Assembly (NCBI RefSeq): GCF_900497805.2
Contig: NW_020945064.1
Span: forward strand, 2,567,807 to 2,631,806
DNA length: 64,000 nt
DNA from: Vombatus ursinus
Lineage: Eukaryota > Chordata > Mammalia > Diprotodontia > Vombatidae
Reading direction: 5' to 3'
Part shown: one piece after another, positions 45,767 through 56,660 of the stretch
How the letters are laid out: the number at the start of each line of letters is the position of its first letter
Position numbering within the stretch: the first letter of the stretch is position 1
The notes under the pieces: model-generated
Told to the model about the DNA's origin: nothing
The model's input: only the letters and a program-made list of their open reading frames with translations
Database searches by the model: none
Translations under genes and position numbers: made by a program

Positions 45767-46012
45767 AATAATAATAACTAACATGTATATAATGCTTACT
45801 ATGTGCTAAACACTTTATGAATATTATCTTGTTTGATCCTCACATCAATCCTGGAAGGTCGGTGCTATTATTATCTTCATTATACTGATGAGAAAACTGA
45901 GGCAGACAGAGGTTAAGTGACCTGCCCTGGTGATTTGCATAGCTAGTAAGTGTCTGAGACCAGATTTGAACTCAGGTCTTCCTGACTCCAGGCCTCAATT
46001 CACTGCACCCCC
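45767..46012 (-). mobile_element. MIR SINE inserted in the SINE above
   Basis: Reversed MIR with 'cttactatgtgctaaacact', 'gatgagaaaactgaggcaga', 'cctgccctggtgatttgcat'. Its flanks are 'tataaa' at 45761-45766 and 46013-46018. Confidence 0.88.
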
Positions 46013-46019
46013 TATAAAG

Positions 46020-46262
46020 TGTTGTTGTTATTGTAGGTCAGTCATGTCAAACTCTTCATGGCCCCATTGGGAGTTTTCTTGGGAAAGACACTGGACTGGT
46101 TTGACATTTCCTTCTTCAGCTCATTTTACAGGTGAGGAAACTGAGGCAAACAGGGTTAAGTGACTTGCCCAGGGTCATTCAGTTAGTAATTGTCTGAGGC
46201 TGGATTTGAACTCTGGTCTTCCTGACTCCAGGCCCAGTGCTTTATCCACTGCGCCACCTAGC
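46020..46262 (-). mobile_element. Mar-1 CORE-SINE, full length
   Basis: Reversed Mar-1: tail 'tcagtcatgtcaaactcttc', 'gggagttttcttgggaaaga', core 'ttacaggtgaggaaactgag', head 'actgcgccacctagct'. Its flanks are 'taaag' at 46015-46019 and 46263-46267. Confidence 0.93.
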
Positions 46263-46314
46263 TAAAGCTTAGCACCTATTAGGCACTTAATAAATGCTTA
46301 TATCTTTCCTTCCT

Positions 46315-46665
46315 TCCAACCATTGTGGGAAATCATTTGGAAATGTACTAGACAATTCCCTAAACTGTATATAGTCTTTGACCCAGTGAGACCACTATGG
46401 GGTATATATCTCAAGAAAACCAAAGGCAGGGAGACAAACAAAACCATTTTAGCAACACTTTTTGTGGTAGGGAAACAAACTAGAAACACAGCAATGGAGC
46501 ATTTGAACCAATTGTGACATATGGATATAATGGAATATTACTACACCATGAGAAAAAATAAATATGAAGAATCAACAGAAAATTTGGAAGACTTCTCTGA
46601 ACTGGTAACAGAGTCAAAAAAGCAGAAACAAGGGATCAATTTACAACAAGCACAGAAAGGAAGGC
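46315..46665 (+). mobile_element. L1 LINE ORF2 C-terminal fragment
   Basis: It has 'ggaaatcatttggaaatgta', 'agtctttgacccagtgagac', 'tggatataatggaatattac', with both ends cut. Confidence 0.8.
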
Positions 46666-46727
46666 AATACTTGAAAGGCATCAAAACTTTCATCAGTGTA
46701 GTGACCCATCATAAACCCAGAGAAAGG

Positions 46728-46905
46728 CAGCGTAAAGTAATGGATGGAGTCTTATGCCAGGAGTGAGGAAGACATGAGTTCAAATCCTGGTCGAAACACC
46801 TTCTAGCAAAGTGACTCTAAGCAACCTCTCTGTCCCTTGTAAATGAGAGGGTTGGACTCAGTGCCCTGTAAGGTCCCATCAAACTCACAATCTTTGAATA
46901 CTTAC
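46728..46905 (+). mobile_element. MIR3 SINE (L3-type tail)
   Basis: The head and core are 'cgtaaagtaatggatggagt' and 'gagttcaaatcctggtcgaa', and the tail 'gggttggactcagtgccctg' and 'taaggtcccatcaaactcac' is of L3 type. Confidence 0.78.
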
Positions 46906-47014
46906 GTCAATAACCATAACTAATGGCTAATGATGAAACCTGATTCCCTCCTCTCAACACAAAAGTGGTAAACTGTAAGCACAGAATGAGGCCTATGTTG
47001 TCAGAAGCAACAGT

Positions 47015-47212
47015 GTTGGTTTGTTTGAGTTCAAATCCAGCCTCAGACACTAGGTGTATGACCCTGGGCAAGCCACTTTACCCTGTTTGCTTCAGTTTCC
47101 TCATCTGTAAAATGAGCTGAAGAAGGAAATGGCAAACCACTCCAGTATCTTTGCCAAGAAAACCACAAACGGGTTCACAAAGAGTCAGGCATGACTGAAA
47201 GGACTGAACAAC
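47015..47212 (+). mobile_element. Mar-1 CORE-SINE, head missing
   Basis: It starts in the core ('gagttcaaatccagcctcag') and has the full tail ('aaaccactccagtatctttg', 'gcatgactgaaaggactgaa'). Confidence 0.92.
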
Positions 47213-47689
47213 TATTACAAGAAGAATCCTAAGTGGAAGGTGAGAAGGAGTAGATATTATTAGGAAATGAAAGTGCTGGGAGGAGGGGGTAACATCAATA
47301 AAACATTTATTTCAAATAAATGATTAAAAACAAAGAGATTGCTTATAATCTTGCCTTCCTAAATTTCAGGGATCAAAAAAAATATATGAAGAGTGTATAC
47401 CCCAAATCTCAGGAAAATGAGACAAATTAAAATGGCAAAAATACCTTTCGATGCTATTTTAAGTCACATGGTATCAACCTTATTTAGCCTATCATCGTTG
47501 GGCAGTGAAGTACACCGTACCTATGTAGTGCTGAGTGCTATATAGTTGTCAAAACAAATTAAGGACTTCAGACCTCTAAAAATAATCCCTCCCATCAAAT
47601 GTTTTAAAACCTATTTGATAAATTTGATCAAAAATTTGATAATTTTTTCCTTTTTCAATTCAAAAGATAAGTAGCTGGAAAATATTTAA
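47213..47689. other. Unassigned AT-rich sequence
   Basis: Nothing is recognised; 47615-47650 has a local repeat of 'tttgataaatttgatcaaaa'. Confidence 0.5.
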
Positions 47690-47739
47690 AAGATTTGGGA
47701 GCAGCCTTTGCTAGTCATATCACTAAGGCAGCTCTCTTT

Positions 47740-48223
47740 TCAGTCAATAAATGGTCAGTAAATAAGCATTTATGAAGCACTTACTGTGTGCCGGGCATTG
47801 AGGTAAGCACTGGGGATATTGAGAAAGGCAAAAGACAGTCCCTGCCCTCAAGGAGCTCACAAACTCATGAGAGAGACAACAAACAAATATGGACAAATAA
47901 GGTATACACAGGATGAGAAGGAAATTGTTATTATTGTTGTCGTGGGTCCTTTGTTTTCGAAGAGGACCAATGACATCACATCACTGATGAATGGGACTGA
48001 AGTAAAGCAGCGTTACACAAAGTCGTCAGCCTCACTCTCTCTTCCAGAGTCGTTAAGATCCAGCGGCATGAACAAAGGGTGAGCACGAGAATTAAGAGGG
48101 AGTGGGAAAGGCTTTCCAAAGAAAGTGGGGTTTTAGCTAGGACTTGAAGGAAACCAAGGAAGCCAGGAGACTGGGATGAAAAGGCAGACCATTCTAGACA
48201 TGGGGGACAGTCAAAGAACCACA
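47740..48223 (-). mobile_element. L2 LINE split by a SINE piece
   Basis: Reversed L2: 'cacttactgtgtgccgggca', 'tgccctcaaggagctcacaa' before 47925, and 'gttttagctaggacttgaag', 'cattctagacatgggggaca' after 48085. Confidence 0.85.
47930..48065 (-). mobile_element. Marsupial SINE-like repeat, partial copy in L2
   Basis: It has 'tcctttgttttcgaagagga', 'ccaatgacatcacatcactg', 'gtcagcctcactctctcttc', the family of 34071-34370. It splits the L2 copy. Confidence 0.78.
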
Positions 48224-48472
48224 AGGGCAGCTAGGTGGCGCCATAGTGCACAGAGCGCCAGGCCTGGAGTTTAGGAAGACTCATCTTCCTGAGTTCAAAT
48301 CCAGCCTCAGACACTTCCTAGCTGTGTGACCCAGAGTAAGTCACTTAATCCTGTTTGCCTCAGTTTCCTCATCTGTAAAATGAGCAGGAGAAGGAAATGG
48401 TGAACCGCTCCAGTATCTTTGCCAAGAAAACCCCAAATGGGGTCATGAAGAGTCAGACAGGAGTAAAACAAC
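48224..48472 (+). mobile_element. Mar-1 CORE-SINE, full length
   Basis: The head is 'gggcagctaggtggcgccat', the core 'ctagctgtgtgacccagagt', and the tail 'gccaagaaaaccccaaatgg'. It lies at the end of the L2 piece. With the inverted Mar-1 at 46020-46262 it forms a pair about 2 kb apart. Confidence 0.95.
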
Positions 48473-48600
48473 AGAGAAATATGCTTTTCAGAGCACATTA
48501 TTCATAAACTAGAGAAAGGTCTTTTTTATTTTTTAGGAAAATAAGGTTTCCGTCACCGGAATCTCTTTACTCTCCTGTTCTCCTCTTAAAGGGGAATGTG

Positions 48601-48984
48601 GTATGTCCCCTATAACTCATTAAAGAGAAAACTGAGAAATACAACTGAAGGGTCTATTCTTTCAAATTCCAAGTCACTGTAGGAAAGTCAAACCCTATCT
48701 GTTCTACCTATACCTATCACTCATTTTTTTAAAAACTGGCACAAAAGGATCTTGAAGCTTTAAAAATATATATGTTGACTCTTTACTTCTTTTCTTTTTT
48801 TCTTTGTATCCCCAGATTCAATCTGACCAACACAATTTGGCCCATATGTGTCCTGTATCTATGGGCCATATGTAGATGGTTTATAGCTTGTATGGATTGT
48901 ATTTAACTGTATTGTTTGCGTGTTATTTCTGTGGTTTCGGCAAATTACAGCACGTGTGTGTTCTCCCCTCTTTTCTTCCCCCCA
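48601..48984. other. Unassigned sequence
   Basis: No gene or repeat recognised; T-rich at 48785-48805. Confidence 0.5.
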
Positions 48985-49058
48985 GACTTAATGAGGGGGC
49001 TAGACTAGACCATCTCCAAGGTCCCTTCCTGCTCTAAATCTGTGACTCCATGATTTCT
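48985..49058 (+). mobile_element. L3/MIR3 tail fragment
   Basis: It has 'gctagactagaccatctcca' and 'aaggtcccttcctgctctaa' followed by 'ctccatgatt', a clear L3-type 3' end. Confidence 0.8.
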
Positions 49059-49431
49059 TGCCCTTTGTTATTGACTTGGCTATACATGAATTGGGTTCTC
49101 TAACCGTTTAAACATTAACATGCTCCCTAGGTCTGTTTAGATGGTTAGGAAGCCGTTGTCTCTGGACATAATCAGTAGATGTTTAGATGGTTATATTTTT
49201 TTTCCTTCAAAAACAAATCAAGGGGTGATGCTAAAGCTCACATTATTGTTATAGAGACTAAATGTGATTTCAGAGGCTTAGTTGTCTGAAGCCTCCCTGA
49301 AATTCTAAATGGTGAAACTGAATTGTTTTTGCACATTTCCATCTGATAGGAATGGATCCAAGTCTGGATTCAGCAAGATTTACTAGGAAGCCAATGAATC
49401 CTTATTTATATTACAAAAGTTGTTTTGTGTG
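49059..49431. other. Unassigned sequence
   Basis: Nothing recognised. Confidence 0.5.
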
Positions 49432-49578
49432 ATACAATGGAAAAGACCGACTTTAGAGGCTGGGGCACCAGGTTCAAATTATGGCTTTGACACTTCTGTG
49501 TACATGGGACTGGTCTCAGTTTCTTCCCCTGATCTACCAAGGTCATCCTTTCCAGCTTGAGATCTATGAACCTCTTGT
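49432..49578 (+). mobile_element. MIR3 SINE
   Basis: The head is 'gatacaatggaaaagaccga', the core 'accaggttcaaattatggct', and the L3-type tail 'ctaccaaggtcatcctttcc'. Confidence 0.75.
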
Positions 49579-49744
49579 AACGCCCTTCTTGGGCACATTG
49601 TCCTACTTGAAATTGCACGTTGGTTTCCAAGTAGCAATTTGCTACTACTCCCCTCAGGGTCCTGGGGATAACCCTCAGGAGCTGGGTTAATAGTACTGTC
49701 ACTCTCAAGCCCCCATCAGCATGATACTCAAGAGACATCAATTC

Positions 49745-49945
49745 ACTTTAAGTTCAAATCCAGTCTCAAACATTTATTAGCTGAGTCGCCCTGGGCAAGT
49801 CATTTTAACATCTGTTTGCCTCGGTTTCCTTATCTGTAAAATGGGGGTGATAATAGCACCCACCTCCCGGGTATGTTTCGAGGATCAAATGAAATAATAA
49901 TTATAAAGTGCTTAGCAAACTATATAAATGTAGCTACCTATTAAT
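49745..49945 (+). mobile_element. CORE-SINE with L2-like tail
   Basis: The core is 'gtcgccctgggcaagtcatt' and 'ccttatctgtaaaatggggg'. The tail is 'aggatcaaatgaaataataa' and 'gtgcttagcaaactatataa'. The head is missing. Confidence 0.88.
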
Positions 49946-50290
49946 AACCAGAATTTATATAGTACCTAAAGGTTTTCAAAGTACTTTACAAATATTATCT
50001 CATTATTATTATTTCCATTTACTCACTTCTGGATAAGAAAATTGAAGCAAACAGAAGGCTAGATTAAAAGATTTGGAAACAGCCTTTCCTATTCATATTG
50101 CTAATGTTGCTATCTTTGAGGACCACATATGAAACACATATGAATAAACTAGGGAAAACTTTTTTTTTAAAGAAACTAAGGTTTCCCAAACAAGACTCCC
50201 TTACCCCACTACTCTCTCTGAAAGATTCTAATCTCTTGAATGTCATGTCTCAGATTAGATTTGAATTCAAGTCATTCTGACTCCATCTCC
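49946..50290 (-). mobile_element. MIR SINE split by an unclassified repeat
   Basis: Reversed MIR at 49946-50060 ('aaagtactttacaaatatta', 'ggataagaaaattgaagcaa') seems to continue at 50235-50290 ('agatttgaattcaagtcatt'). Confidence 0.7.
50062..50225 (+). repeat. Unclassified repeat (copy 2), uninterrupted
   Basis: 'aaaagatttggaaacagcct' and 'tgaataaactagggaaaact' match the two halves of the copy at 47690-48600. It seems to sit inside a MIR. The strand is assigned by convention only. Confidence 0.6.
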
Positions 50291-50639
50291 AGCTACAAGC
50301 TTCACTCCAAGCCAGTTTCCCAAAATGCCTCATGTTAATGGAACACACTTAAATTGTCTACAGGTGATCCCTACTCCAACAGGCATGGGTTAAAAGAAGA
50401 GAAATAAGAAGTCACTCCCATGCAGGGATGTGTTGGATTGTTAATCCAGTTCAACAGATTGTTAAATTTTCAGTGTAAGCATTTACACTTCAGAAACCAG
50501 CAAATGCTACAAATCAGAGCTTGATTTATTGTTATGTTAACTGTCCAGACTTAAGAAGGTGATAGGAAAAATGTAAATAATGCAGATTAAATTTAAAAGT
50601 GTATACGTGTACTTTTTTTTTTTAAAGCCAGTTGTTAAA
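50291..50639. other. Apparently unique sequence
   Basis: No repeat recognised; AT-rich with words such as 'ttgatttattgttatgttaa'. Possibly conserved non-coding DNA. Confidence 0.4.
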
Positions 50640-50898
50640 CACTTACCAGCATACTGCTGCCTCCATTTCACCCCTTTGCAGAGGTGGGAAGTCCACAAGT
50701 GTGATACATTGCACATATTTTAAGACATTTTCAAAGTACTGATCAATTATGCTGATTTTTTCCTATTCTTTTTTTTTTGTTTTTAAAAATATTATTTTTA
50801 GATGAAAGGCTCTCTGGTAGGGAGAGAATGAGAGATACTGGGGGAAATTATGGTGATGTAAAAATATTAATAAAAACATACTTTTTAAAAAAAAAAGT
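50640..50898 (+). mobile_element. Poly-A-tailed retroposon, family unknown
   Basis: A distinct unit ('gcagaggtgggaagtccaca', 'ctctctggtagggagagaat', 'tggtgatgtaaaaatattaa') ends with an AATAAA at 50868-50873 and an A run to 50898. It may be an L1-related 3' end or a retrocopy tail. Confidence 0.45.
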
Positions 50899-51094
50899 TA
50901 TCCCCATTGCTCGCAAGGTGACCAGTCCATCTTGTTTTACATTCTCATGATATTGTTAACATTGTTTCACCCACACCCATTGGGAATATATTCCATGGGA
51001 ATAAAGTTGGATGGGATCTGCAATTTCAATGGTTTAGGGAACTCTGGAGAGTAAACTCTCTCTATGAGAGTCAGGAGGTACCTTCTTAACAACT

Positions 51095-51240
51095 TGTAAC
51101 TTTAGAGAGTTGCTTGGGATATTGAGAAGTTAAGTGATTTGGCCCACATAACCAGTATGTTCCGGAGGTGAAACTCCAATCCAGGTCTTGCCTCTGAGGC
51201 CATCTATCCATTATGCACCACCAAATCACCCAAAATATGA
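51095..51240 (-). mobile_element. MIR-type SINE fragment
   Basis: It has 'gttaagtgatttggcccaca', 'tccaatccaggtcttgcctc' and 'tctatccattatgcaccacc', reversed core and head. Confidence 0.72.
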
Positions 51241-52225
51241 AGACTATCTCATATATAAACAATGCAATGTATTTTTTAAAATTTAAATACCTTTATCCTC
51301 ACCCCTAAATCGCTAAGACCTTTCTTCTACCTTCTAACACAATTGCTCTCAGTTTCTGACTTCTCCAATATGACCACTTTGTAAGTGACCTGCATTGCAC
51401 TTATCACAGCATTCTTATTCTTAAACACTTCTAAGAAGATACAATTAATTGATCTTGTCAGGATCATTAGTTATGCTTGAGACTTGGGTGATGTTAGCTA
51501 AAAGTCCTACTTTCGTGGTCAGCTCATCAAATCCTAAGATGATAGTGGAATCCTTATGCTTTTGTATAGAAAACATCTCCTTGTGTAGCCAAACATTTTG
51601 TTGGCAAAAAGATGATAAATTAAATTTTACAATTTCCCTATCTCAATGCAAAATAGCCACATGGTGAAAACAACGAATACCACAACACATCTCCCCTGAG
51701 AGGCAATGCCTGTCAGGGCTATGCTCTCTTTCCTTCATTAGGCATTTATTCATTACACACAAAAATGTGTGTGAAGTTTATGGCATCTTGCTGCCTGCCT
51801 TCTGGAGTTTCTTTTTCCCCAAAACTGAAAAGCTTGTTTTCACATGATGTGAAACATGGAAAACTTAACAATTTCAACATATAAAATTTCCTGGACATTT
51901 CCTTTGACGTAAAAACACCAACTCTGAGAAGGTTTGGCAATGCACCTGAAAATATGCAATTATCAAGTCCCCTGGCCCATTTGGCTATTTCTAAAACAAT
52001 CCACCAGTGACTTCTGGAAATACTTATTCCCTTGATCAGAGAAATCTCAACAACTTCTCTTCAGCCTTTCTTGGGTGGAGTCCATCATGTAATAAGGCAT
52101 TTATCTCTCCTTTTGAGATACCCCATTGAGAAATCAAGAAAATACTCAGAATGCTTTTTAAAGATGGTGAAAGAACACAGAAAAAGCAAAGGGGAAATGG
52201 CACCTCAGGATATGAGCCCAAGCAA
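51241..52225. other. Unassigned sequence
   Basis: No gene or nameable repeat in this 1-kb stretch. Open frames are short and lack motifs. Confidence 0.5.
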
Positions 52226-55200
52226 AAAAAAAATGCCCTTAAATCAATTTTCTATTTTTATGGCAATTTTTTTTTATTTTAAACTTAAATACAAAATGAG
52301 AAAAGAAAAAAAAACATTGTCATGTACACAGCAGACCATAAGAGAGAATTCAATATAAAACAATAAATTTCCATTTCAAGGAAACATATGTAATACTACA
52401 CATTGTTTTCAAAAATGCCCAGCTTTGCTTCCTTGTTGGTTTTTTTTTGTTCTCTGCTGTGCACTTTATTTTTTTTCCCTTCCCTCCTTCTATTATCCTA
52501 CATAAGGCTACAATTAAGCATGGATATGTATACATATACATAGATACTTGTAAGTATACATATATACTGTCATCCACATATATGTAAGACCATACTACAC
52601 TTATTTCTTCCTATCATCTGTTTCTCTGCAGGTGGATAGCATCTTCCTTCATAAGTCCAAGTCTTTCCATGTTTTTTCTAAACCAACCAGCTCATCATTT
52701 CCTATAACACAGCAATATTCCAACCCAATCATATATTATCTGAGAGATTGTCTATGAAAGTTCTTTTTTAAAATTTTCTGTATTCCTTCTATTCTTGGCT
52801 ACCTAGGTTTTATTTACACAAAAAATTTCATTTAAAATAATCAGAATTATCCTTTTACACTTTAACAATGCTCTCAGCTTATAATATAGTTTAAGGTCTG
52901 ATACTGCTGAATCTACTTCTTTTACATCTTTTTCCTCTGGTTTCTTTGAAGTTCCTGACCTTTTGTTCTTCCAAATGAACTTCGTTATTTTTTCTAACTC
53001 AGTAAAATAATTTTTTTAGTAATTTAATTGGAATTACATTGAGTAAGTAGGTTAGGTAAAATTGTCATTTAAAAAATTATATTAGCTTTAGTTATTCATG
53101 AATAATAAACATTACTTCAATTATTTAGATCTGAGTTTATTTGTATAAAAAGTGTTTTATGTTTATGTTCATATAGTTCCTGAGTCTGTCTTGGCAGGTA
53201 TATGCTCAGGTATTTTATACTGTCCAGGTATTTTAAATGGCCTAAAGCCATATTGAATAATATTGCTGACATATAGTGTAGTTTCTCTATTTTTTACTTT
53301 TGATTAAAATCTATTTTAACTTTAACTTTGTCTGAGATCATGATTACTACCCCTGCTTTTTTTTACATAATAAATTCTACTCCTGCCTTTAATCTTATCT
53401 TTCTGTGTATCTCTCATTTTTATAATGTTTCTGGAAAACAACATATCGTTGAATTAGAAATTTTAAATCTGCTATCCATTTCTGTTTTATGGGTAAATTC
53501 ATCCCATTCACATTCTAAGCTACAATGTCTTGTTGTGTATTTTCCTTCTTCCTATTTTTCCTCACTGTCCTCACCCTATTTACCCTATCCCTCCTCACTG
53601 CTCTGCTTTATTTCACCCTGCTACCTTGCCCTCCTATTCCTTAACCTACCCATCCCTCTAAGAGTCCCTCCCTTATCCTCTCCCCCCACCCTACCCACTT
53701 GCCCTATTATTTCTTTCTGAATTTAGGAGAATTTTATACCCTTCTAGATATATACACATATATATAATATATACATATATACATATATATAATATATATA
53801 TATATACCTTCTAGATATATATGTTGTTCCCTCTTTAACCCATTCCCAATAAAAGTAAGGTTCCATCACTACCTTCCCCTCCCCCCTACTAGCTTCTTCT
53901 GTATCAATTTTTTCCTTTAGGCCTCATTTGTATGAGATAATTACTCCTTTTTTATCTCTCCCTACACAGTTTTATTTTTTTAGAATTACCCCATCATACT
54001 CAACTCAGCCCACGCCTTTCTTTCAAACTTCTCAAATAATGATGACAATCATGAGGGTATTGCTAATATTTTCACATATACAAAGTAAACAATTTGACCT
54101 TATTGAGTCCTTTATAACTGTTCTTTAATGTTTACCTTATATTTCTCCTGGATATTATATGTTGAATTTTCCCTTAAGTTCTGGGGGGTTTGTTACAAAA
54201 ACCTGAAAATCTTTGAGTTCATTAAATGAACATCATTTTTTTTTCATCCAGGATTATACTTAACTTTACTGGGTAAGTCACAACCCCAGCTCTTTTGCTC
54301 TACAATATACAGTATTGCAAGACCTACAATCCTTCAACATGACAGCTGCTAGGTCTTGTGTAATCCTTATTGTAGCTCCATGATATTTAAGTTGTTTTTT
54401 TTCTTCTTGCTTCCAATATTTTCTCCTTAACCTGGGAACTTTGAAAAGTGGTTATGATACCCTGTAAGTTTTCTTTCAGGTGGTGATCAGTGGATTTTTT
54501 CTAATTCTACTTCACCTTCTTATTCTAAAACTTCAGGACAATTTTCCTTGATAATTTCTTGTAATATTGTATCAAGATTCTTTTTTAATCTTAATTTTCA
54601 GGTAGTCCAACTATTCTTATATTTGCCCTTGATCTGTTCTCCAGATCAATGGTTTTTCTGATGAGATGTTTTACTTTCTCTTTTATCTTTTTGTTCTTTT
54701 GATTTTATTTTATGACTTCTTAATGTATTAGAACATCATTGGCTTCCCCTTGCGTAATGCTAGTTTTCAAGGAATTATTTTCTTCCTTAAGTTTTTGATT
54801 CTCTATTTCCAGTTGGTTGACTTTCTTTTAATAATTTTCTTGATTTTCTTGGATTGCTCTTATTTTTTTTTCTAATTTTTCCTCAATCTCTCTTATTTGA
54901 TTTTTGAAGTCCTTTTTAAGTTCTTCCAAGAACTCTTTTTGGGACCATTTGATGTTTCTCATTGAAAAAGGAGTGTCTTTCTTAGCTCCATTATTTTCCT
55001 CTGAATATAAACCCAAATCTTCTTTATCCCCATAGTAGCTATCTATGGTTGGGTTCTTTCTCCTTTGCCTACTCATTTTTACTTAATTATTTTTTGTTTC
55101 ATTTTGTTTTTAGCAGCTATTAATGTAATCAAGTTGTAGTCCTCAAAGAATGATATGCCAAGCCTCAGGTCCTTCTTACTGTTATTTTCTGAGGTTTGTC

Positions 55201-55240
55201 TCAAGGCCCAACCTTGGGCTCTCCTCTCCAATCAATTTTT
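52226..55240 (-). mobile_element. L1 LINE keeping both ends, internally deleted
   Basis: The 3' untranslated region is at 52226-52700 and ORF2 pieces lie at 52740-53300. An N-terminal ORF2 region is at 53300-53720 ('aattcatcccattcacattc'). The ORF1 start is at 55076, reading 'MSRQRRKNPTIDSYYGDKED' and then a Glu/Lys-rich coiled coil ('LEELKKDFKNQIREIEEKLE'). 55080-55240 is likely 5' untranslated. Only about 3 kb of a normal length near 6 kb remains, so large internal parts are gone. The ORF1 frame stays open for about 82 codons. Confidence 0.85.
53738..53822. repeat. AT-rich repeat flanked by a short duplication
   Basis: TATA/CATA words lie between two copies of 'ccttctagatatata' (53739-53753 and 53807-53821) inside the L1. 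Confidence 0.85.
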
Positions 55241-56359
55241 TCTTCATTAATGCCAACTGTACTTCACAAGGCAGAAAGAGAACCATTCTGAGATAAAGGG
55301 CTGCCTTGCAAACCTTTATAAACTGAACCAGTGGTTTTCCCAATTTAATATGCATGAACTGCGCATATGAGTCCTCTTAAATCCAAGTACCAAACCCTGC
55401 CTGTTTAATAAATCTCACCAGTACTCCACTATTAGACAGGGGCTTAAAACTAATCTATCAATCCCAAAACCAAGCACAGGGTGGATTAAAATGCTAAACA
55501 CATGAGAATATGAAGATGCTTAATGCTAAATAACAAACATTTCAATCACAGAAATCATTTTTATCTTCTTGTTTATGCTAAGTAGATACTATTAGACTTA
55601 ATATCTGTATTAGTACAAGTGGGGGCGGGGAGAAAGAGTTTTAAGGAGACCTTAATACTTGAAATGCCAGGGCATCACTGGGAAGAAGAGGAGGGTGAAC
55701 AGCTTTTTTTCTAAGAGTGACTGATGAGGCGTTTGGGATAATTGTTTACTCTTAGGTCTCCTTGATAGTGGTTTTATTTTTCTTGAACCCAAAGCAGAGC
55801 ATCCGTAGTTAAAACCCACTGGAATTTAATCCAAAAAGACAGATGAGTTTCTAGGAAGCCAGGCCTAAATTTAAAACTGCTATTTATGGCCAAATGTCCA
55901 AACAATATTTAAATAAGCAAACATCTAAATGGGGAATTTTCTCTCACACAAACCATAAACCTAACACGGCAAGGAGGACATCTATGTTTAAAAGGAAAAA
56001 AAGAAATTCAGAGAGCTTGCTCACTTGACCACTTTCAAGCTACAGATAAGACCTTCCTGAATTTAGAAAAGTAAACACACTCCGCCTCTCATTAGCCCTG
56101 TATATCCACAGAATGTAATACATACACACATATGGTACCTTATATCACTACAGCACATTGTACGAACAAACAAATGACTACAATCAGTCGTGCTGGAAGG
56201 AATCTTAGCGAACTTTGTCTGAAACGCTCTGGTACCCCCACGATCCTATCATCCATTCCCGGTCTGGTTTCGGTTCTGGGCCCAAATCCACCTCAACTTA
56301 GTTACATTTCAATAAAGAATATTTGCTCTCGTTTTTGTAAGATGCAGGAGGTGATCTTG
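55241..56359. other. Mostly unique sequence
   Basis: No gene is recognised. 56180-56290 has several CpGs and may include a reversed L3 tail ('gctggaaggaatcttagcga'). Confidence 0.45.
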
Positions 56360-56450
56360 GCCTGAGAGCTCCACTGCTAGACATATGCCCCAAGTTGGTT
56401 AAAGAACGATCCCAAAGACACCAAAACATTTGTGGCAGCGATTCTGTGCG
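56360..56450 (+). mobile_element. L1 ORF2 fragment, highly diverged
   Basis: 'ccactgctagacatatgccc' and 'aaaacatttgtggcagcgat' resemble the end of L1 ORF2. Confidence 0.45.
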
Positions 56451-56479
56451 TGTGTCTCTGTGTCTCTCTGTGTCTGTGA

Positions 56480-56660
56480 ATATGCTGTAGTAGAAAAAGT
56501 CCTAGAACATTTGGGTCTGAATCTTTCCTCTGTCACTTCCTGACTCTGAAACTAGATACAAGTCAAGTAATTTCACCAGACCTCAGTTTGCTCATCTGTG
56601 AGATGGGTCTAAGAATACTTGTAGCACACTGTAAAGCACAATATAAATGCTAACTATTGT
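56480..56660 (+). mobile_element. MIR-type SINE
   Basis: It has 'cctctgtcacttcctgactc', 'acctcagtttgctcatctgt' and 'gtaaagcacaatataaatgc'. Confidence 0.8.

Larger units (their letters stand above)
45585..46318 (+). mobile_element. CORE-SINE with L2-like tail, split by two SINE insertions
   Basis: Head and core occupy 45585-45766 ('cttagtgcatagagtgctga', 'gtgtgaccctgaacaagtca', 'cctaactcacagggtcgtat'). The matching tail resumes at 46263-46318 ('gcttagcacctattaggcac', 'ttaataaatgcttatatctt'). Between them sit a reversed MIR and a reversed Mar-1, each flanked by a short duplication of host sequence ('tataaa' and 'taaag'). Confidence 0.85.
47690..48600 (+). repeat. Unclassified repeat (copy 1), split by insertions
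   Basis: 47690-47738 ('aaagatttgggagcagcctt', 'gctagtcatatcactaa') and 48505-48590 ('ttcataaactagagaaaggt', 'ataaggtttccgtcacc') together correspond to one unbroken unit at 50062-50225. The 770 bases between hold an L2, a SINE piece and a Mar-1. I cannot name the family. Confidence 0.6.

Noticed and set aside
53328-53720. 130-codon open frame on the plus strand
   Set aside because: It is antisense to an L1 and pyrimidine-rich; no domain is present.
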